Assembly (NCBI GenBank): GCA_023512835.1
Contig: CM042085.1
Coordinates: forward strand, 2,761,989 to 2,825,988
Direction of reading: 5' to 3'
DNA from: Taxillus chinensis
Lineage: Eukaryota; Streptophyta; Magnoliopsida; Santalales; Loranthaceae
Length of the DNA stretch: 64,000 nt
In this document: positions 27,138 through 40,407 of the stretch, in pieces
Layout of the letters: each line of letters starts with the position of its first letter
Position numbering within the stretch: the stretch's first letter is position 1
Notes under the pieces: generated by a model
The model's input: the letters and a program-made list of their open reading frames with translations, nothing else
Databases searched by the model: none
What the model was told of the DNA's origin: nothing
Made by a program: the position numbers and the translations under genes

Positions 27138-29099
27138 AGTTATAATTAATATTATTCGTTTTAAACTGTCATCGGTGTTCACGAATTTAACCAATGTCAT
27201 ATAAGCTGCCTTGGCTTCCCTGCCTTCTTCTGCGTGATAATTTCCCAGCAGATATAACTTCAGGACGCTGGATTTCGTGGGAATGCCTGGAGTGGTGTAA
27301 GCTGCCCTGCCAGGAATCTCTCTCCCTCTCTTTTTTCTATTACATTGTTGACCGCTTTCAGCTCTTTCTTCCCGAGATTGCGCAGCAGACCGTGGAAGCT
27401 ACACGACATCTTTATAATCTGGGTTCATATACACGTACACGTGTACTTTTAAATTTTCAGATCAAATAAATTAGTAATTTTATATTATTTTATTATTTAT
27501 TTAATTTCTCATTGATTTTGTATCTTATTTACAAGAAACAAATCCTATGCCTAACAGAATCATCAAATCTCATCATCAAATTCCACCCAAAAGAAAAAGT
27601 CAATGGTCAAATTTAAAAGTCAACGATTAAATTCAAAATAAGTATTCAATAATCTAAGAGTGTTAGAGGCCCGTGGGTTATGCGGGCATGCCCATAATAT
27701 GGGTTCAGACCAGGCTTTATATTCTTAACCCATTTAATAACTGGCCTATACGATTTTGAACTCACGAGTCACGATAGCTTGTCAGGCCCTCTTGCCACCT
27801 AGCCAACACCAAGCCCAGCACAACCCACTGCCCAGCATAATCCGGTGCTATATATGCTGAAAAATAACATCCAACCATTAGTAAATAGACCTATCTTTAT
27901 TTGAGTGACTCTTAAAAACTCTTTAGTTGTAATATGAATAACAATGCAAAACACAATAACACTTATCACAACAAACAAAGAATGACAAGTAAAGATTATG
28001 AAGGATTTCAAACAGACTATATAACTATATAAATGAACATCAAAACACAAAGACCATCACTGATAGTCTATTTGATAAAAAAATGAGTTTTTTTATTTCT
28101 TAAAACTTTTGTTCACTAGGGCATAAAAAAAAAAAAGTAAGTACTATAAAAAATTCAGCAACATTTGGCAAGAAAGAGAAAGAAAGTTAGACTAATAGCT
28201 TACTTTTCTCAATATCAAATAAGTGATGGGTATGAAAATAACAATGAGACGAGGTTGATCCAAGCAAGGCATATCAACTCAAACTAGAATATAGAATTTA
28301 ATATCAAATTCCATCGAACCAAATCAGATAAATTGACATCACCGAAAATATTTTTGAATTAAAGCTAAGAAGACCGCAACCAATAAACTTCTACTTTTAA
28401 TTCACACATTTTCTATATATTTTTTGTGTTAGAAAAAAATTCAGAAGTATTCATCAATTAGTTTAGATAAATTGTATCATATATCTAATCGATTTATTTG
28501 ATTTTTAATTGGATTGACGTATTATTCAATCTGCCCAAATAAAAATTAAATTATTTAATTTTTAATTTATTTAAATTTCAATTGATCTTATTATCGGATT
28601 AAATCAAAGTAGTAATTTTTCTGCTAAGCCTACAGGAGAAACACAGATTTAATCATATATTCTGGTGGAGTCATTCGTTCCAATATCAGAAGGAATGTGA
28701 AATGCAAAACCAGTTTTCTGGTGATTTTTTAAAAAATGTATTATTTATTCATTCTGGAAGAAACTTTCCTGGTGCATAACAAGTTTTGCAGTTTTGAAGA
28801 TTACATTCTATGAAAAATGTTGTAAATAATCGTTTTGACATGCTATTTATAATTGGTGTTGCATTTTTTTTTTTTATGTGGAAATTGAATGTTAGCAAAA
28901 TAATATAAAACAGGACAGCGTGTTCTGATAAGCTTCTGGTTCAAAACGGCTCTCTTGTCTGCGTTTCGTCCCTCTTTCCTTTTACATAGTCAACAACAGC
29001 GGCTGGCTGCCCAAACCATACTCCAACCGCGCCTAATTCCTGAATCTCATCCATTCAGAGCCCAAATCCAAACACCACCACCACCGCCACAACGCATTG
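27138..29099. other. Intergenic region between ABCG and the phosphatase gene
   Basis: Mostly AT-rich. A GC-richer patch at about 27665-27845 with repeated CCCA/GCCC words looks like a repeat fragment of unknown type. No gene was recognised. Confidence 0.45.
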
Positions 29100-29210
29100 A
29101 TGGGATGGGAGACCAAAGAGACACCGTTAATGTCCGCACACCAATTTGTGGGCCTCGGCCCACCAGAGAGAGGAACGTCGTCTGCTGCATCGGCGACACC
29201 CACGGATTAA
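29100..29210 (+). promoter_or_regulatory. Overlapping upstream ORF on the phosphatase mRNA
   Basis: An ATG five bases before the phosphatase start opens a 36-codon frame that overlaps the main ORF and stops with TAA at 29208-29210. If ribosomes use it, the main start would be bypassed, so it may limit expression. Both ATGs have G at +4. This is seen in sequence; the effect is inferred. Confidence 0.5.
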
Positions 29211-30864
29211 TCGCCAAGCTCCGCCGTCTCTGGTCCAACCTCGAAGCCCTAATCCCCCCGCCAGATTTCCAGACCGCCCTCGTCATCTTCCTCGGCGATT
29301 ACTGCGACCGCGGCCCCGACACCAAACAGGTCATCGACTTCCTCGTCTCTCTCCCCTCCAAATACCCCCACCAGTCCCACGTCTTCCTCGCCGGAAACCA
29401 CGACTACGCCTTCGCCGCCTTCGCCGGGCTCCTCCCTCCGCCGCCCCGCGGGTCGCCGTTTTCCGACACGTGGAAGGAGTTCGAGAAGAGCGAGGTGAGG
29501 GAGGGGTGGTTCACCGGCGAGGGGTACCAGGGAATGCACGTCCAGGGTAGGAGGTGGGCCGGCGTTTCAGCGGAGAGATTCGACGACAAGGGGACGGAGT
29601 TCATGGGCTCGGTCTACGACGCCGCACCCACGTTTAATTCTTATGGGGTTCCTCATGGCTCTGCTGGTACGTTGTTGGTAACCATGAATTCCATCCGCAT
29701 ATTCATTGTTTTCCCTGTGTTTGTTTGGTTGTAATTCTAACCTGTATTTGTCTGGCCCGCTGTGTCGTGTTTATGGATTCAGATGCTAGTTAGACCAATC
29801 AATCACGAATGTTGTTTTGGTTGTTTTGCTGAACTAGTGTGTGATTGATTCTCCGTCGGCTAATTTTCATTAGAACTGTAAATGTAAATGTTGTGTGCAG
29901 ATTTGGTAAAAGCCCTTCCGGAAGAACACAAAAAGTTTCTCGCCAATTTGGCCTGGGTGCACGAAGAGGTCAGAGTTATATATTATTTCCAATATTATCA
30001 ATTATGATTCCCAGTTCGGTAGTTCACTTAAGTGGTAGACTTTGCAAAAATATACTGCCCCATGCAACCATCGCCCCCCATCACTTAAGTGGCCTGAGCC
30101 TCAGCCTTACGTAGCCAAAGGAAGGCCGTTATTGGAGCTGTCAAAGTTAGTCATCAGCCTGAACCTCAGCTTTATGTGATCCCGATTTCATTCAATTTTT
30201 TTGTGTGATTGTATAAGTTTTAGCAATACTGATTGTATACCAGACGATTCTTTTCTGTTTATGCTGAAAAGTGACTTCGTAAGTGTTCACTTAAAAAAAA
30301 AACTTTGTTTACTAGGGAAGTGAAATGCAGTTTTGTAGGGATCCTCACAGTAACTGTTATTTTCAGGATGATGTTTGCATAGAGACTACTGAAGGTGTTA
30401 AACACTGTAAATTGATTGCCGTGCATGCTGGTTTAGAGACAAAAAAAGATGTCCAAGAGCAACTGAAAATTTTGAGAGGCAAGGACACGGGGATCGCCAA
30501 ACTGCCAAATCTGAGTGGGCGAAAGGATGTTTGGGACATCCCAGAGGTGGCATTTATATCCTTTACCTATGATATATTCTTTCGCGAGATGAGTGAATGA
30601 GTGATTATGTAGTCTACATGAAAAAACAGTGCTGTGCTGTTTCTCGGCTGACATGGGTTCTGGGGTTGTGATGATATGTATATTTGCTTGCAGGAGCTGA
30701 GAGCCACACCAACGATTGTGGTGAGCGGTCACCATGGGAAGCTTCACATTGAAGGGCTTAGGCTGATCATTGATGAGGGCGGCGGACTGCAGAACAACCC
30801 AGTGGCTGCTATCGTGCTACCGTCTATGAAAGTGGTCCGTGACACCGATAATCGGTTGAACTAA
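29105..30864 (+). CDS. RLPH2: RLPH2-like PPP-family protein phosphatase
   Basis: A metallophosphoesterase of the Rhizobiales-like phosphatase 2 group. These belong to the PPP fold, but the Arabidopsis member was reported to prefer phosphotyrosine. Exons are 29105-29666, 29901-29968, 30367-30546 and 30694-30864, giving 326 aa, close to the family's about 310 aa. Metal-binding motifs are GDTHG (30-34), GDYCDRG (64-70), GNHD (97-100), AVHAG (H230) and SGHHGK (H283/H284). The tail reads [18 protein letters not shown], a characteristic RLPH2 ending. The frame is open upstream to 28955 but without an ATG, so 29105 is chosen. An out-of-frame ATG sits 5 bp before it. Exon 1 is strongly GC-rich and the later exons are AT-rich, a 5' GC gradient seen in some plant genes. 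Confidence 0.9.
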
Positions 30865-31119
30865 ATGCAAGTACGGGATAAAAATTGCACGGGTGTATGT
30901 TGTTAATAATTTTTAAAATTTCCTGCTCGAAATTTTTAAAAAATTATAATTTATATTAAGCTGGGAAGTTTCCTATTATATTACCTCATTCCTTGCATGA
31001 ACAATTTTATTGAAGCTGTTATTAAGTGATTATTCTCTATATATGAATTGCAAAGACTTGATTAATTGAGGCAATAATCAGCGGTTTTTTGTATTTAATG
31101 GCACACAATTGAAACTCAT

Positions 31120-32040
31120 AAAATGAATCTCATTTCAAACCCTTCGGGAACCGGGAGACGCTTCTCTTCTCTCTTGCGCACTAGCCCTCTCCCTACACTC
31201 ACTGTCTCCTACCTCAAATCTCATCACCAAAGGTTAGGCACGGTCGTGGGCTGCAAGAGGCTCGTGGGGAAAGGCTTTGCACGAGGTTCGTGGAAGCTCT
31301 TCCATGGCCTCTCCAAGGTCCAGTCAGGCTCATCGTCTGTGGCAGCAATATGGGATTGTTGCTGCCATACGCGGTGTGCTCCATGGCCGCTGCGGTGGTT
31401 TTGGTTGTTCTTCGGGAGCTGATAGAGCAACAGTCCAGGAAATGCGAGAAGTCTTACTGCAAGGGGCTAAGGAAAGTGGTGGAGTTCGACATCCAACTTG
31501 AATGAACGGTTCATCCGTTCATATCTCAAGGAATTCCTGTGGCTGTCCTACTGTTAATTGTAGTCACAGGTCACGTAGTCATCTTCCTCCGCAGCACACA
31601 GGTCACGTTGTCGTCGGCGGCAGCACAACGCAGTCGTCTTCCTCCGCAAGACGCAGGCCACGCAATGCAATCGTCATCCTCCACGAGATGCAGGCCACGC
31701 ATCACCGTCATCTCCCTCTCTCTCGTTCTCTGAATCTCGACGCAACCACGCGGGTTCTCCTCTCCTTGTCTCACGCTAGCACTGGAGGTCCAGATCTGGT
31801 TTCGCTGTCGCTGGGTCTGTCTCACGATGCCGGATCGGTGCAGCAGTGCCCTCTCTCCCACCCTCCCTGTCTCACGATGCCGGACGGCCCAGATCGGAGC
31901 TCTCCCTCCCTGTCTCACAACGCCAGAGTCGCTGCCAGAGCTTGCAGCTCTGCATTGACGCCGTCGGCATATTGCTGGGTTGGTCTGGCCCGCGGACCGA
32001 TTCGGTCCATACGAACCGTTTTGATTATCCAAATAACCTG
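31120..32040. other. GC-rich non-genic segment with repeated motifs
   Basis: A GC-rich patch in AT-rich DNA. At 31560-31730 the words CACGTAGTCATCTTCCTCCGC and variants (about 50-bp spacing) repeat about three times. At 31830-31930 CTGTCTCACGATGCCGGA is repeated. ORFs on both strands are Ser/Arg-rich by-products. It looks like part of a transposable element or captured sequence and is not identified further. Confidence 0.4.
31290..31505 (+). pseudogene. Unidentified coding-like fragment with one hydrophobic segment
   Basis: A 71-codon frame with a plausible membrane segment (GLLLPYAVCSMAAAVVLVVL) followed by a charged, Cys-containing stretch (RELIEQQSRKCEKSYCKGL). It stops abruptly and sits in the repeat-like GC-rich patch, so a captured exon of a membrane-protein gene is more likely than a working gene. 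I do not recognise the parent family. Confidence 0.3.
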
Positions 32041-33440
32041 ACTTCTATAGCTAATTCTTTGAACACATGTAACTTCGAGATGAGCAACAATGACTTTGAT
32101 TTATGTTGCTTCCAGATATACTCCTTCAAGATAGATCCCTTGAATCGAACTCATTGCTTCTTCGGTTTAGACTAATTTTGAGATAAGCTTCATATCTTAA
32201 ATTAAACTATTCTCAATTTACTTTGATATGAACTAATTCAAGATATAAGTCTTGTCTCAAACCGAATACTTCGATATTAAGTTTCTTTGTCTCAAATTAG
32301 GTTTCTATATTACTACGAGATAAACTCTATATAACATCAAAATATAATCTTTAACTTGAGTCTGAATATCTAATACTTAGGAGAGCACTAGACAATTTCA
32401 ATACTTATCCCTCCTAATGACATGATGTAAGTAGTGAGCTCATCTATTGATATTTGAAAGTAATGTTGGAGATCTTTTGGGGGCCTTCATTTGTTATGAG
32501 TCTTGTTAATTGTTTAACTTTAAATCTTGCTAATATCAAGTCTCACTTGTTATTTATTAAGGCCTTCCTTATAGCAAGTTTTGTTGATAGCTTGTTAAAC
32601 ATTGATAATAGGTCTTAATAATGGAGTATGTGTTGTCACGTCACATTGAAGTCTTGTTGTTAGAAAGTCTCATAAATAAACTTGAAATCTTTCTAATAAA
32701 AGTTACATTGTTGACAAGTCTCATTGTTAGCAACTTAACGTATAATTGGTGATTGGTTTTTCTAGTAGACAAAATTCTCACTTTAGTTAGTTCTTATAAT
32801 GGGAGTTTTGCATCTTTCGTAAACTTGACACTCCATTATGTTCAATTCTTAACATTATAGCATATGTCTCTCCTTGATAGTTACTCTTTCATTATTCAAG
32901 AAATTAAATTTAAACTTTCTATTTACAAACTTATTTTAGGAAGATCAATTTACAAGTAATACGAATAAATTGATTTTACATACTCTCTTATTCTCTTGAA
33001 ATCATTGACTTACAAACTGTATCTTTCTTGTTTACTTCGTGATTATATTAGTTTTGTTCTTGCATACATACAATAACACCTTGTAAAATATATTTGGTGA
33101 AAACTCATTAAGGTTGTGAGTTAGCCTCAACGGCAAACCTAATAATAAACAAATGACATAACTTTTTTTATAACTCACAAATATTGCATCTCTATATCTT
33201 TTTGTTAATTCTTTTGGTTTTCTACTTGCATTTACATCAATACATATAGGAACACCCTAAACACTCGGCGGTTAAGTTAGAACCTAAAAAATCAGGTTGC
33301 CCTCTTATATGTAACGAATGCCATGATTACATGGGCTATCAATTTTATTCAACATTCATACTTCAATTTTTAAGTCAACGAAGCTAGTTTATGGGGGCGT
33401 ATAAGTTGCTGTTGAAGAGGCAAAGTGTAGTAATTCTGAA
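32041..33440. other. AT-rich intergenic region, possible transposon remnant
   Basis: Degenerate repeated words such as CTTGTCTCAAA and TCTCAAATTAGG occur at 32180-32330. No ORF of note is present. It may be the non-coding part of the repeat beginning near 31120. Confidence 0.3.
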
Positions 33441-33462
33441 GGGGGGGGGGGGGGGGGGGGGG
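33441..33462. repeat. Poly-G homopolymer of 22 bases in the SEC63 3' flank
   Basis: An isolated 22-G run (22 Cs on the transcribed strand), 125-146 bp beyond the SEC63 stop codon, so in or near its 3' UTR. It resembles the runs in the 8-10 kb island. Confidence 0.75.
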
Positions 33463-33586
33463 TGGAACCAACAAAGATAACGCAGAATCCACCAACCACT
33501 CATGACTCATCTCCGGTAGGCCACAGCCCACTGCCTGAATAACTAAATAAACAAAAATTAACAGAGAAAAAAATACAGGTAAATTT

Positions 33587-36500
33587 TTAGTCGGATCCTG
33601 AGCCCTCCGAGCTGGAAGCATCACTATTGCGGCCAGCAGCGCCATTGGCCAAATTTCCATTTTTCTTTGCAGTCTTTCCCTCATCCTCTTCATCTTCACT
33701 GTACTCACTCTCGTAATCCTCTTCATAATCATCCTCTACCTCTTCATCTTCCTGCTCAGTCCCATCCTCTGTAGTTGGACCTTCTTCCACTGACAACCCC
33801 GTCCTCGTACCTGTCCGGCTTCGTTTTAGGATTTTCACCTTCAAGCTTGTCTTTTTGTCACAACCGATCCAGGAATCACACAGGCAGAATGAAGTCAGAT
33901 TGTAATTTCCCTCCGCAGGAGCCTGGAACTTGCCCATCACCAACCTTGAACCGTTTCTCACTCTCTCAACTGTTTCTTTAACGGCAGCATTTATCTCTTT
34001 AAGACTTGCACCAGCCCCCTCCTTTGTCTCCTGAATTGCTTTAGATGCAGCCGTTATGGCAGCAGCTTCGTCCACAAAGTTAACTTTCAGGGAAAGCCAC
34101 ACATCATTAGTGCTGGCGTCCGCAAGCAGCAACCAGAAATTCTCTTCCTTGTGGAAAGGGAAGTAAGGAGCATGTGGAAGGGCACCAATTAGGCCATTCC
34201 TGCGCTTGAGCGTCACCCAAGCAAGCATTGTCACAATGTCGCCCTCCTGAATCCCCTCTTCACCTTCTGTCTCACATGTGATATTGACGGTTATGGAAGG
34301 CATCATCTCAAGAACCATCTCCACATCATAGATTTCTTCTGCCGAGAACCCAGCAACCTGAGTCAGCAATTCAGCACGCTCTTCAGATGCCATGGCTTGA
34401 AACTCTTGAAATGTGCGCACTTTCTGAAAATAAAGATTTTCATAAGTTTTGTCAGGATGATAAAGTAGGAGAAAAACGGTACACCAAGTTATGCTTAATA
34501 TAATATCCCAGCATTGCAAGTTATGGAGTATATCATAATAAATTAATTGACCGCCACGGATAGATTTGAGAAAGGAAACAAAATTTAATTACCTTCCGTG
34601 CCATCTTCTTCACTACAGTTTCACTGAAGTTAGGCAGTTGCAAAAAGGCCGCAATACCTTCACTAGAACCTCCATATGGTTTTCTTGAACTAAATGGAAC
34701 TGCCTAAACCAGTGTTGGTTAAAAGGTAACAAATTTAGTAAGGACTGCATAAAGTTTTACCATGTAGCTTCTTAAAGAAAAAGGCATTTAAAAACACTTA
34801 GATGTACAATAATAGAATATTTATGCAAATAAGATTTTTTTTTTCTTTAGGAATGAATGACTCAATATGTAAGCAACACATACAGTCAGCAAAAAAGTCA
34901 ACACTTAGTAGCTAAATAGGACAAAATGGCTCCATACCGATTTCAACAACATTGCATTCATTCATGAATACCAGGTAATATTTTAAGTCATATAACATAG
35001 GAACCCTCAGGCAAAATCAAGGGGAGAGAGTGCAGCAACTGGAGTTCGTGCAACACCAACACACCTCTTAACTATAGCATCATGAGCATCGATATAAAAT
35101 TTGTAACACAGCATGATTTGGGATGATAATAAAATCACTCTGTCAATGCCTCCAAAGTCCAAATTACTTGGTTGATGAAATCAAATACCTGAATGATACT
35201 CTGAGAAAGTTCGATCACCCCAACTGCAGGCCTCAGCCATCCATGCCCCTGAGGGCTCCGTGGTATAAGTGCCATCTGTACCCACACAACACTCATTACT
35301 ACAAGTCTGTACCCACACAACATACTAATTACTACGAGTCCCAAAATTCATATAAAAGTTGACGTGAGAAAATACATAGTATTTTCAGAATAAAAGAATG
35401 CACAGGCTATATATGTAGCAAGATTGACAAAACAATATTATTTGAAATTTTGACTAAATAACTCAAATTTCATTGAAATTAGGCTTAGAATTACAAACGT
35501 AATCGTCTAGAGGCATTTTAAAACTTACGGAATTAAGAAACATTGAAACGGACTTTATTCACACTAGTCGTGAAATCTATGCAAGTAAATATCAATCTAG
35601 TGTTGTTGGCTTGTTGCTGTGTGACAGCATAGTATGGTGCTTATTTTTCATACTTCACCAGCAAAGGTCTTGTTATGATAACAGGTTCAAGAAATCACAT
35701 GTTAAGATGCCAATTTTAGAAACTCTAAACTAATGCCTACTGAAAATATTTTGGAAATAACGGCCGAGGAAATCTACCAAATGCTTTCAGCATGGGGAAA
35801 TATCAACATAATTACATGTAGCCATTCATCAGTAAATCACATAAGTACTTGTAAAGAATATAGAAAAGAGTAAATTAAATTACCTTCATTAGCTCTTCCA
35901 GAAGACGAGGTGCAAGTTCAAGTACACGCTTAAAATCCCTCTGCAAAAGTGGAGATAGTGCTGCCGATTCACGCGTTAACTGTGCTTGTATCAACAACTC
36001 TGTCTGAACAGATAAGTAGTAATGCTTGTGAACCAAAACGCAAATCCAATCAACAAAATATCAAATAAATGTGTTGACAGGGATAACCCGACAAGGAAAT
36101 TATGTCTTGACCTTTACTATGGATGGGTGCTGCTTCCAGAATTTCGCTTGCTCCTGCTTAATGTTTTTAAGATCCAAATTTAACTCGCTTCTGACTAGCA
36201 TGAACAATTTTTGGAGCGGTTCCCCATCACTCCTGCAAACTGGAATTTCCATGTATTCAGCAGCCTTTATGAAGACATCCATAACCTTGCTGTGTTGCCA
36301 GAAAACTATTAGAGAATAAAAAAGAATGCCAAAAGAACACAAGCATAGATTACATAAAAACCACTTCAAGTGAAACCAACAAAAGCATTCCTTCGGGGTG
36401 AAATGCTTTTCATACGCTTTGCTCCAAGTGGCAACTAATGATTAAAAGGATGCAGAAAAACTAGACGAAAACATTTTTCAAAATTCAAAAAGTAACAGAC

Positions 36501-39500
36501 GAGCATCCATAGGAAATAGGAAGCAAATCAACCAATTCAAACTAAAGCAATGCCATATAATAATATGAACTACAGATTCTGTTTTCCAGAAGGTTAAAGC
36601 CATAGACAATGCAACTCTACATCATAACATTGTCGCTAGCAAGCATAACAATTGTTGAGAGTTATATGTAAGGGCAGTTGTGCAATTACACCAAAATGGT
36701 GATGTCTATATAAACCCCCATAAAAGCTCAGTCTGAAATTAATATTACACTCACTCTCAAAACATCCAGGAAATAGACATACCTTGGAGCTAAAGAAGGT
36801 TTCATACAGCAGTAATATGCAGATAGTGTCTGATGCATGACATAGTTTCCAGTATATTTTGATGACCTCGAGAGGTATATAACAGCCATCATCAAGGGCA
36901 AAAGAATACAAACTCCAACAATCCCTAGTAGAAGAACACCGCCAGATGCTCCATCTATGTTTAAAAGAAACTGAGGGAGGGCGATGCCCATTTTGAGGCC
37001 CTATACCCACCGAGAAAAAATCAAGGAGAGAACAGTAAGCCATATTCAATAAATCCTAAATGAACCTTGAACAACCCATGTTACCTGCCGACCATCAGGG
37101 TGGCCATACTTTTCAAAATTCTCACGTGATACTGGATCGGTCAAAGCCTGATAAGCCTTTGATATAGATTCTACAAAATATTTGTGTGCCTCTGAGAAGG
37201 AAGGAAAAATGCAGAGAAGTGTTAGCAACACCTAGGAACCAGATATCTAGTCAAATAAGAAAACACACATCTGATACCAGGGGTCATACTGAAGTTAAAA
37301 ACATGAAAAATAAGATGAAATTATAGAACACCTTCAACCTGGATCTGGATTTTTATCAGGATGATATTGAATGGATAATCTTCTATAGGCCTTCTTTATT
37401 TCGGAATCTGAAACACCTGGTTCTAGTCCAAGAATGCTGAATGGTTCAAATATTTGAACCTAGGAATAAGAAAGGCCAGAAGAAGAGTTAGTTCCTTCGC
37501 TGAAAGCACACTCAACAAGTGAATAGACACATCATAGATTTTACATTCATATCGATAGTCACTTTAAAATTAACATTTTTGTTGTTAAACCATCTTTGTT
37601 ATACATATAGAACAGAATATTAGGCTAATAATAAATAATATACCCAAAAGAACAGTATAACTGAGATAGAAATGTTAATATGAATGTTTGATAACACTAA
37701 GATAAATGAGATTAAAAATGAAAATATTCATCAGATTATGAGTAACTCCAATTACAGATAAGATGAAAACGTAGGACAATGAATAGGGTAGAAAATATTG
37801 ATATTGAACAAAATAAAATTTAAAAAAAAAATCAAAAATGATTTGGATGAAAGTAGTAAAAATAATGAAATTATTATATTTGAAATAAATGATGGTAATT
37901 GATACAGATGTTTGAAAGAGAAATATCTATATATTTGATCGAATATAAACTTTCTGTCAGCCTTGATTCATACGGTCGACCTCATTTTATTGTGATTCAA
38001 GCTAATTGATTTAGCTAAGTTATTGATGTTGCTCATTAAACTCCACATGTACTTGCATTTCCGGTTCCAATTCCGAATAAAGAAAGTGGGTTGTGGTATA
38101 TGTGTGATAACCAGTCACATCTTTTAATATAAATCACGACAAAAGAAAAACACATTAAAGTGTTCCCTATTAAATGACGTGTTACATCTTTGAAACCTAA
38201 ATTGTTGCCCAAACGCAGTACGCAGCATCAACATCTAGATGGAGTCTTTAAACATTTAGCTAGAAAATCATAGTGTTAATTTAAGTTTAGCATCTTTACA
38301 CAAGATCTTTTACATGAAAGTATGTAAAACTAACCAAGGTTACAATTAGGAGAGATTATTTTTAATAGACTAAATGAATAGATAAGACTTATTAGTGAGT
38401 GCAATGACAAATTATAGTATACATGTAAAGATAAAATAAGAACAGGATATTGATTGATGAAGTTGTTGACTTTAGAAGAAAGGACAATAGGATTCTACTC
38501 AATCTTATTTTAAGTGATAAAACAGTCAATGGAATTGGCGCTTACATATCACAAATAAATTTAGATGATCCAACTAAACAACAATTTTAGGAGGATCTAG
38601 ATATAAATATGTAAGGTATGCCGTTAAAGAAAAGATTTTCATTCAAGAAAACTTTAATGGACATGTAGGGAATAGTCGTCGTGGGTATGAGAATGTCCAT
38701 GAAAGATTGGCTTTAGAAGTAGAAATAATACAAAAAAAAAAAAAAAAACTCAATCTTAGACTAGCGTTATTTTATGACTTGATTATAACGAACACCAAGT
38801 TTGAAAATTCAACTCATATTTGATCACGCATAAGAGTAAAGGGAATGCTAGCTAAATAGTTTTCTTTATGACTAGGAGGGTAAGGAGAAGTTGTGCATAG
38901 ACCGAGAGGTAATACTTTATATAGCTACACAATACATACATTTAGTATTAGATATTCGTCTTAAAAAAGTGTAGAAAAACGAAATGTATCCTAAATCATA
39001 AGATCAAAATAATGAAACTTAGCAAGAAACTGTCAAATATCCTTTGTTAGCACTTAGCAAAATTAACTAAAGAGGCAAATTAGAAAGATGAGATCCATTC
39101 TAGTTTTATATGAAATAAGATAACAGATTATATTAAAAGTGTGGCTTAAAGGGAACTTGAAGAATATAAAAATATAGAGCCACCAGATAAAGACACGTCA
39201 TGGTGGAACAAGAAAATAAAGACACTATCAAAAATAAACGGATGTGTCTTAAAAGTCTTAGCAAAGATAGAAATGAAATAATGTAAAAAATGTATCAAAA
39301 TATGTAATGTAACTATAATTGCATTTTCAAACTAGGGAAAAAAAAATTCTATAGAATCACTCGAATGAGGGAGAAAACTAAAGATTTGGGTACTATAAAG
39401 TGTATTAAATACCACATCACAAGGCATTAGTAAAGGACATTGATATTAAAGAAAGGTAGAAAAAAATATTTTGATAATCTCTTTGATGGTCTTTAAATTC

Positions 39501-40407
39501 AAGATGGTGGTGATGTGAATGTATTATCAAGAAAAAATTAAATTATGATTTCCTATGAAAGATAAAATCAAGTGAAGTTAAAAAAAATTACATCGTATAA
39601 AAACTAGAAAGGTTGTAAGCTAAGATGGGATTCATATTGAGGTCTGGAAATGCCATGGTGAGTTTAGGGTTAAGTAGTTAATAAAATTGTTTAACAAAAT
39701 CTTAAAAGTAATAAAATGTCTAATAAATAAGCGAAAAGTACTTTGGTGTTATCGTATAAAAACAAAAATCACATATAAGATTGCTTAGATTATAAAAAAA
39801 TAAACCGATAAACAATCCTATGACATTAGAAGAAAGCATAATTGAGCATTATTTAAAAGAGCATAATAAAATTGCAAAAAATCCAAAATAATAAACAAAT
39901 AATAAACAAATTCCATTCAATCCATGTCACAAGTATACGGATACAGGGCCACCAGATAGATACAAAATTAACAAGCCAATGAAATTAAGTTTATCGTTAC
40001 CTCGTGACTACTTTGTTTTATGTAATAAACAAGGCCTGCCATGATGACCCATAGCAGCACGATGGTTAGGTTACTATATGTTGAAGCATTTGAGATCTGA
40101 AATAGAAGGTTAGAAAAATTAAAATACAAGAAAACACAAAAATATTTTTTTCCTTTGCTATCATTGAAGCTTCCAGCCTAATATTCAAAATTTAAGTGAC
40201 TGCATGGAAATATCATATCACCCGTTGAAATATCGATTTGCGGTACTTTCCCGAGCGGGAGCAAACACTACATTGGCAGTGGATACTTTTGGCCTTCTTT
40301 GATGCCGCATGACATAATTTGATGACAGTGTAAGGGACTAATGGCAGAGCCATTATTGTCAGTATGAAGATGGGAAATAACGCACTATTCTCTTCGGATG
40401 CAGCCAT
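33587..40407 (-). CDS. ERDJ2: ERdj2 / SEC63 translocon J-domain protein
   Basis: An ER-membrane J-protein that recruits BiP to the Sec61 channel for protein import. Ten coding exons on the minus strand: 40407-40222, 40096-40001, 37459-37339, 37191-37085, 37000-36783, 36289-36112, 36003-35884, 35275-35189, 34703-34593, 34423-33587. All are in phase and give 686 aa, nearly identical in length to Arabidopsis ERdj2A. Membrane segments lie at about 10-31, 69-86 and 191-213. The lumenal J domain begins near residue 98, with HPD at 127-129, between segments 2 and 3. The rest is the cytosolic Sec63/Brl domain, ending in a long acidic tail rich in Glu/Asp from about residue 630. A leader intron is likely: an acceptor (TTTGCAG on the minus strand) lies just right of 40456, about 50 bp before the ATG. 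The 2.5-kb intron 2 holds a decayed LINE. Confidence 0.94.
38440..39870 (+). mobile_element. Decayed LINE (non-LTR retrotransposon) in SEC63 intron 2, antisense to the gene
   Basis: Read on the + strand with several frame changes, the intron encodes blocks of a plant LINE polyprotein. Near 38475-38580 is the endonuclease part ([11 protein letters not shown], then [17 protein letters not shown]). At 38656-38700 is [15 protein letters not shown], a familiar endonuclease block. Near 38761-38800 is [19 protein letters not shown], and near 39623-39650 is the start of the reverse transcriptase (DGIHIEVWK). At about 39720-39780 KNKNHI is followed by DCLDYK, recalling the KNKGD--NC-NYRG block. Many stops and frameshifts mean it is inactive. 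Ends are approximate; no target duplication was identified. Confidence 0.7.

Noticed and set aside
27705..27725. Resemblance to mature miR166 (GACCAGGCTT)
   Set aside because: Only about ten bases match, the rest differs, and no star-strand hairpin partner was seen nearby.
28955..29104. N-terminal extension of the RLPH2 frame as a targeting peptide
   Set aside because: The frame opens with TTG, not ATG. The first in-frame ATG is 29105 and the family starts near there.
31502..32041. 179-codon frame as a gene
   Set aside because: Ser/His/Arg-rich with repeated DNA words, and an overlapping frame of similar length on the other strand; typical of non-coding GC-rich repeats.
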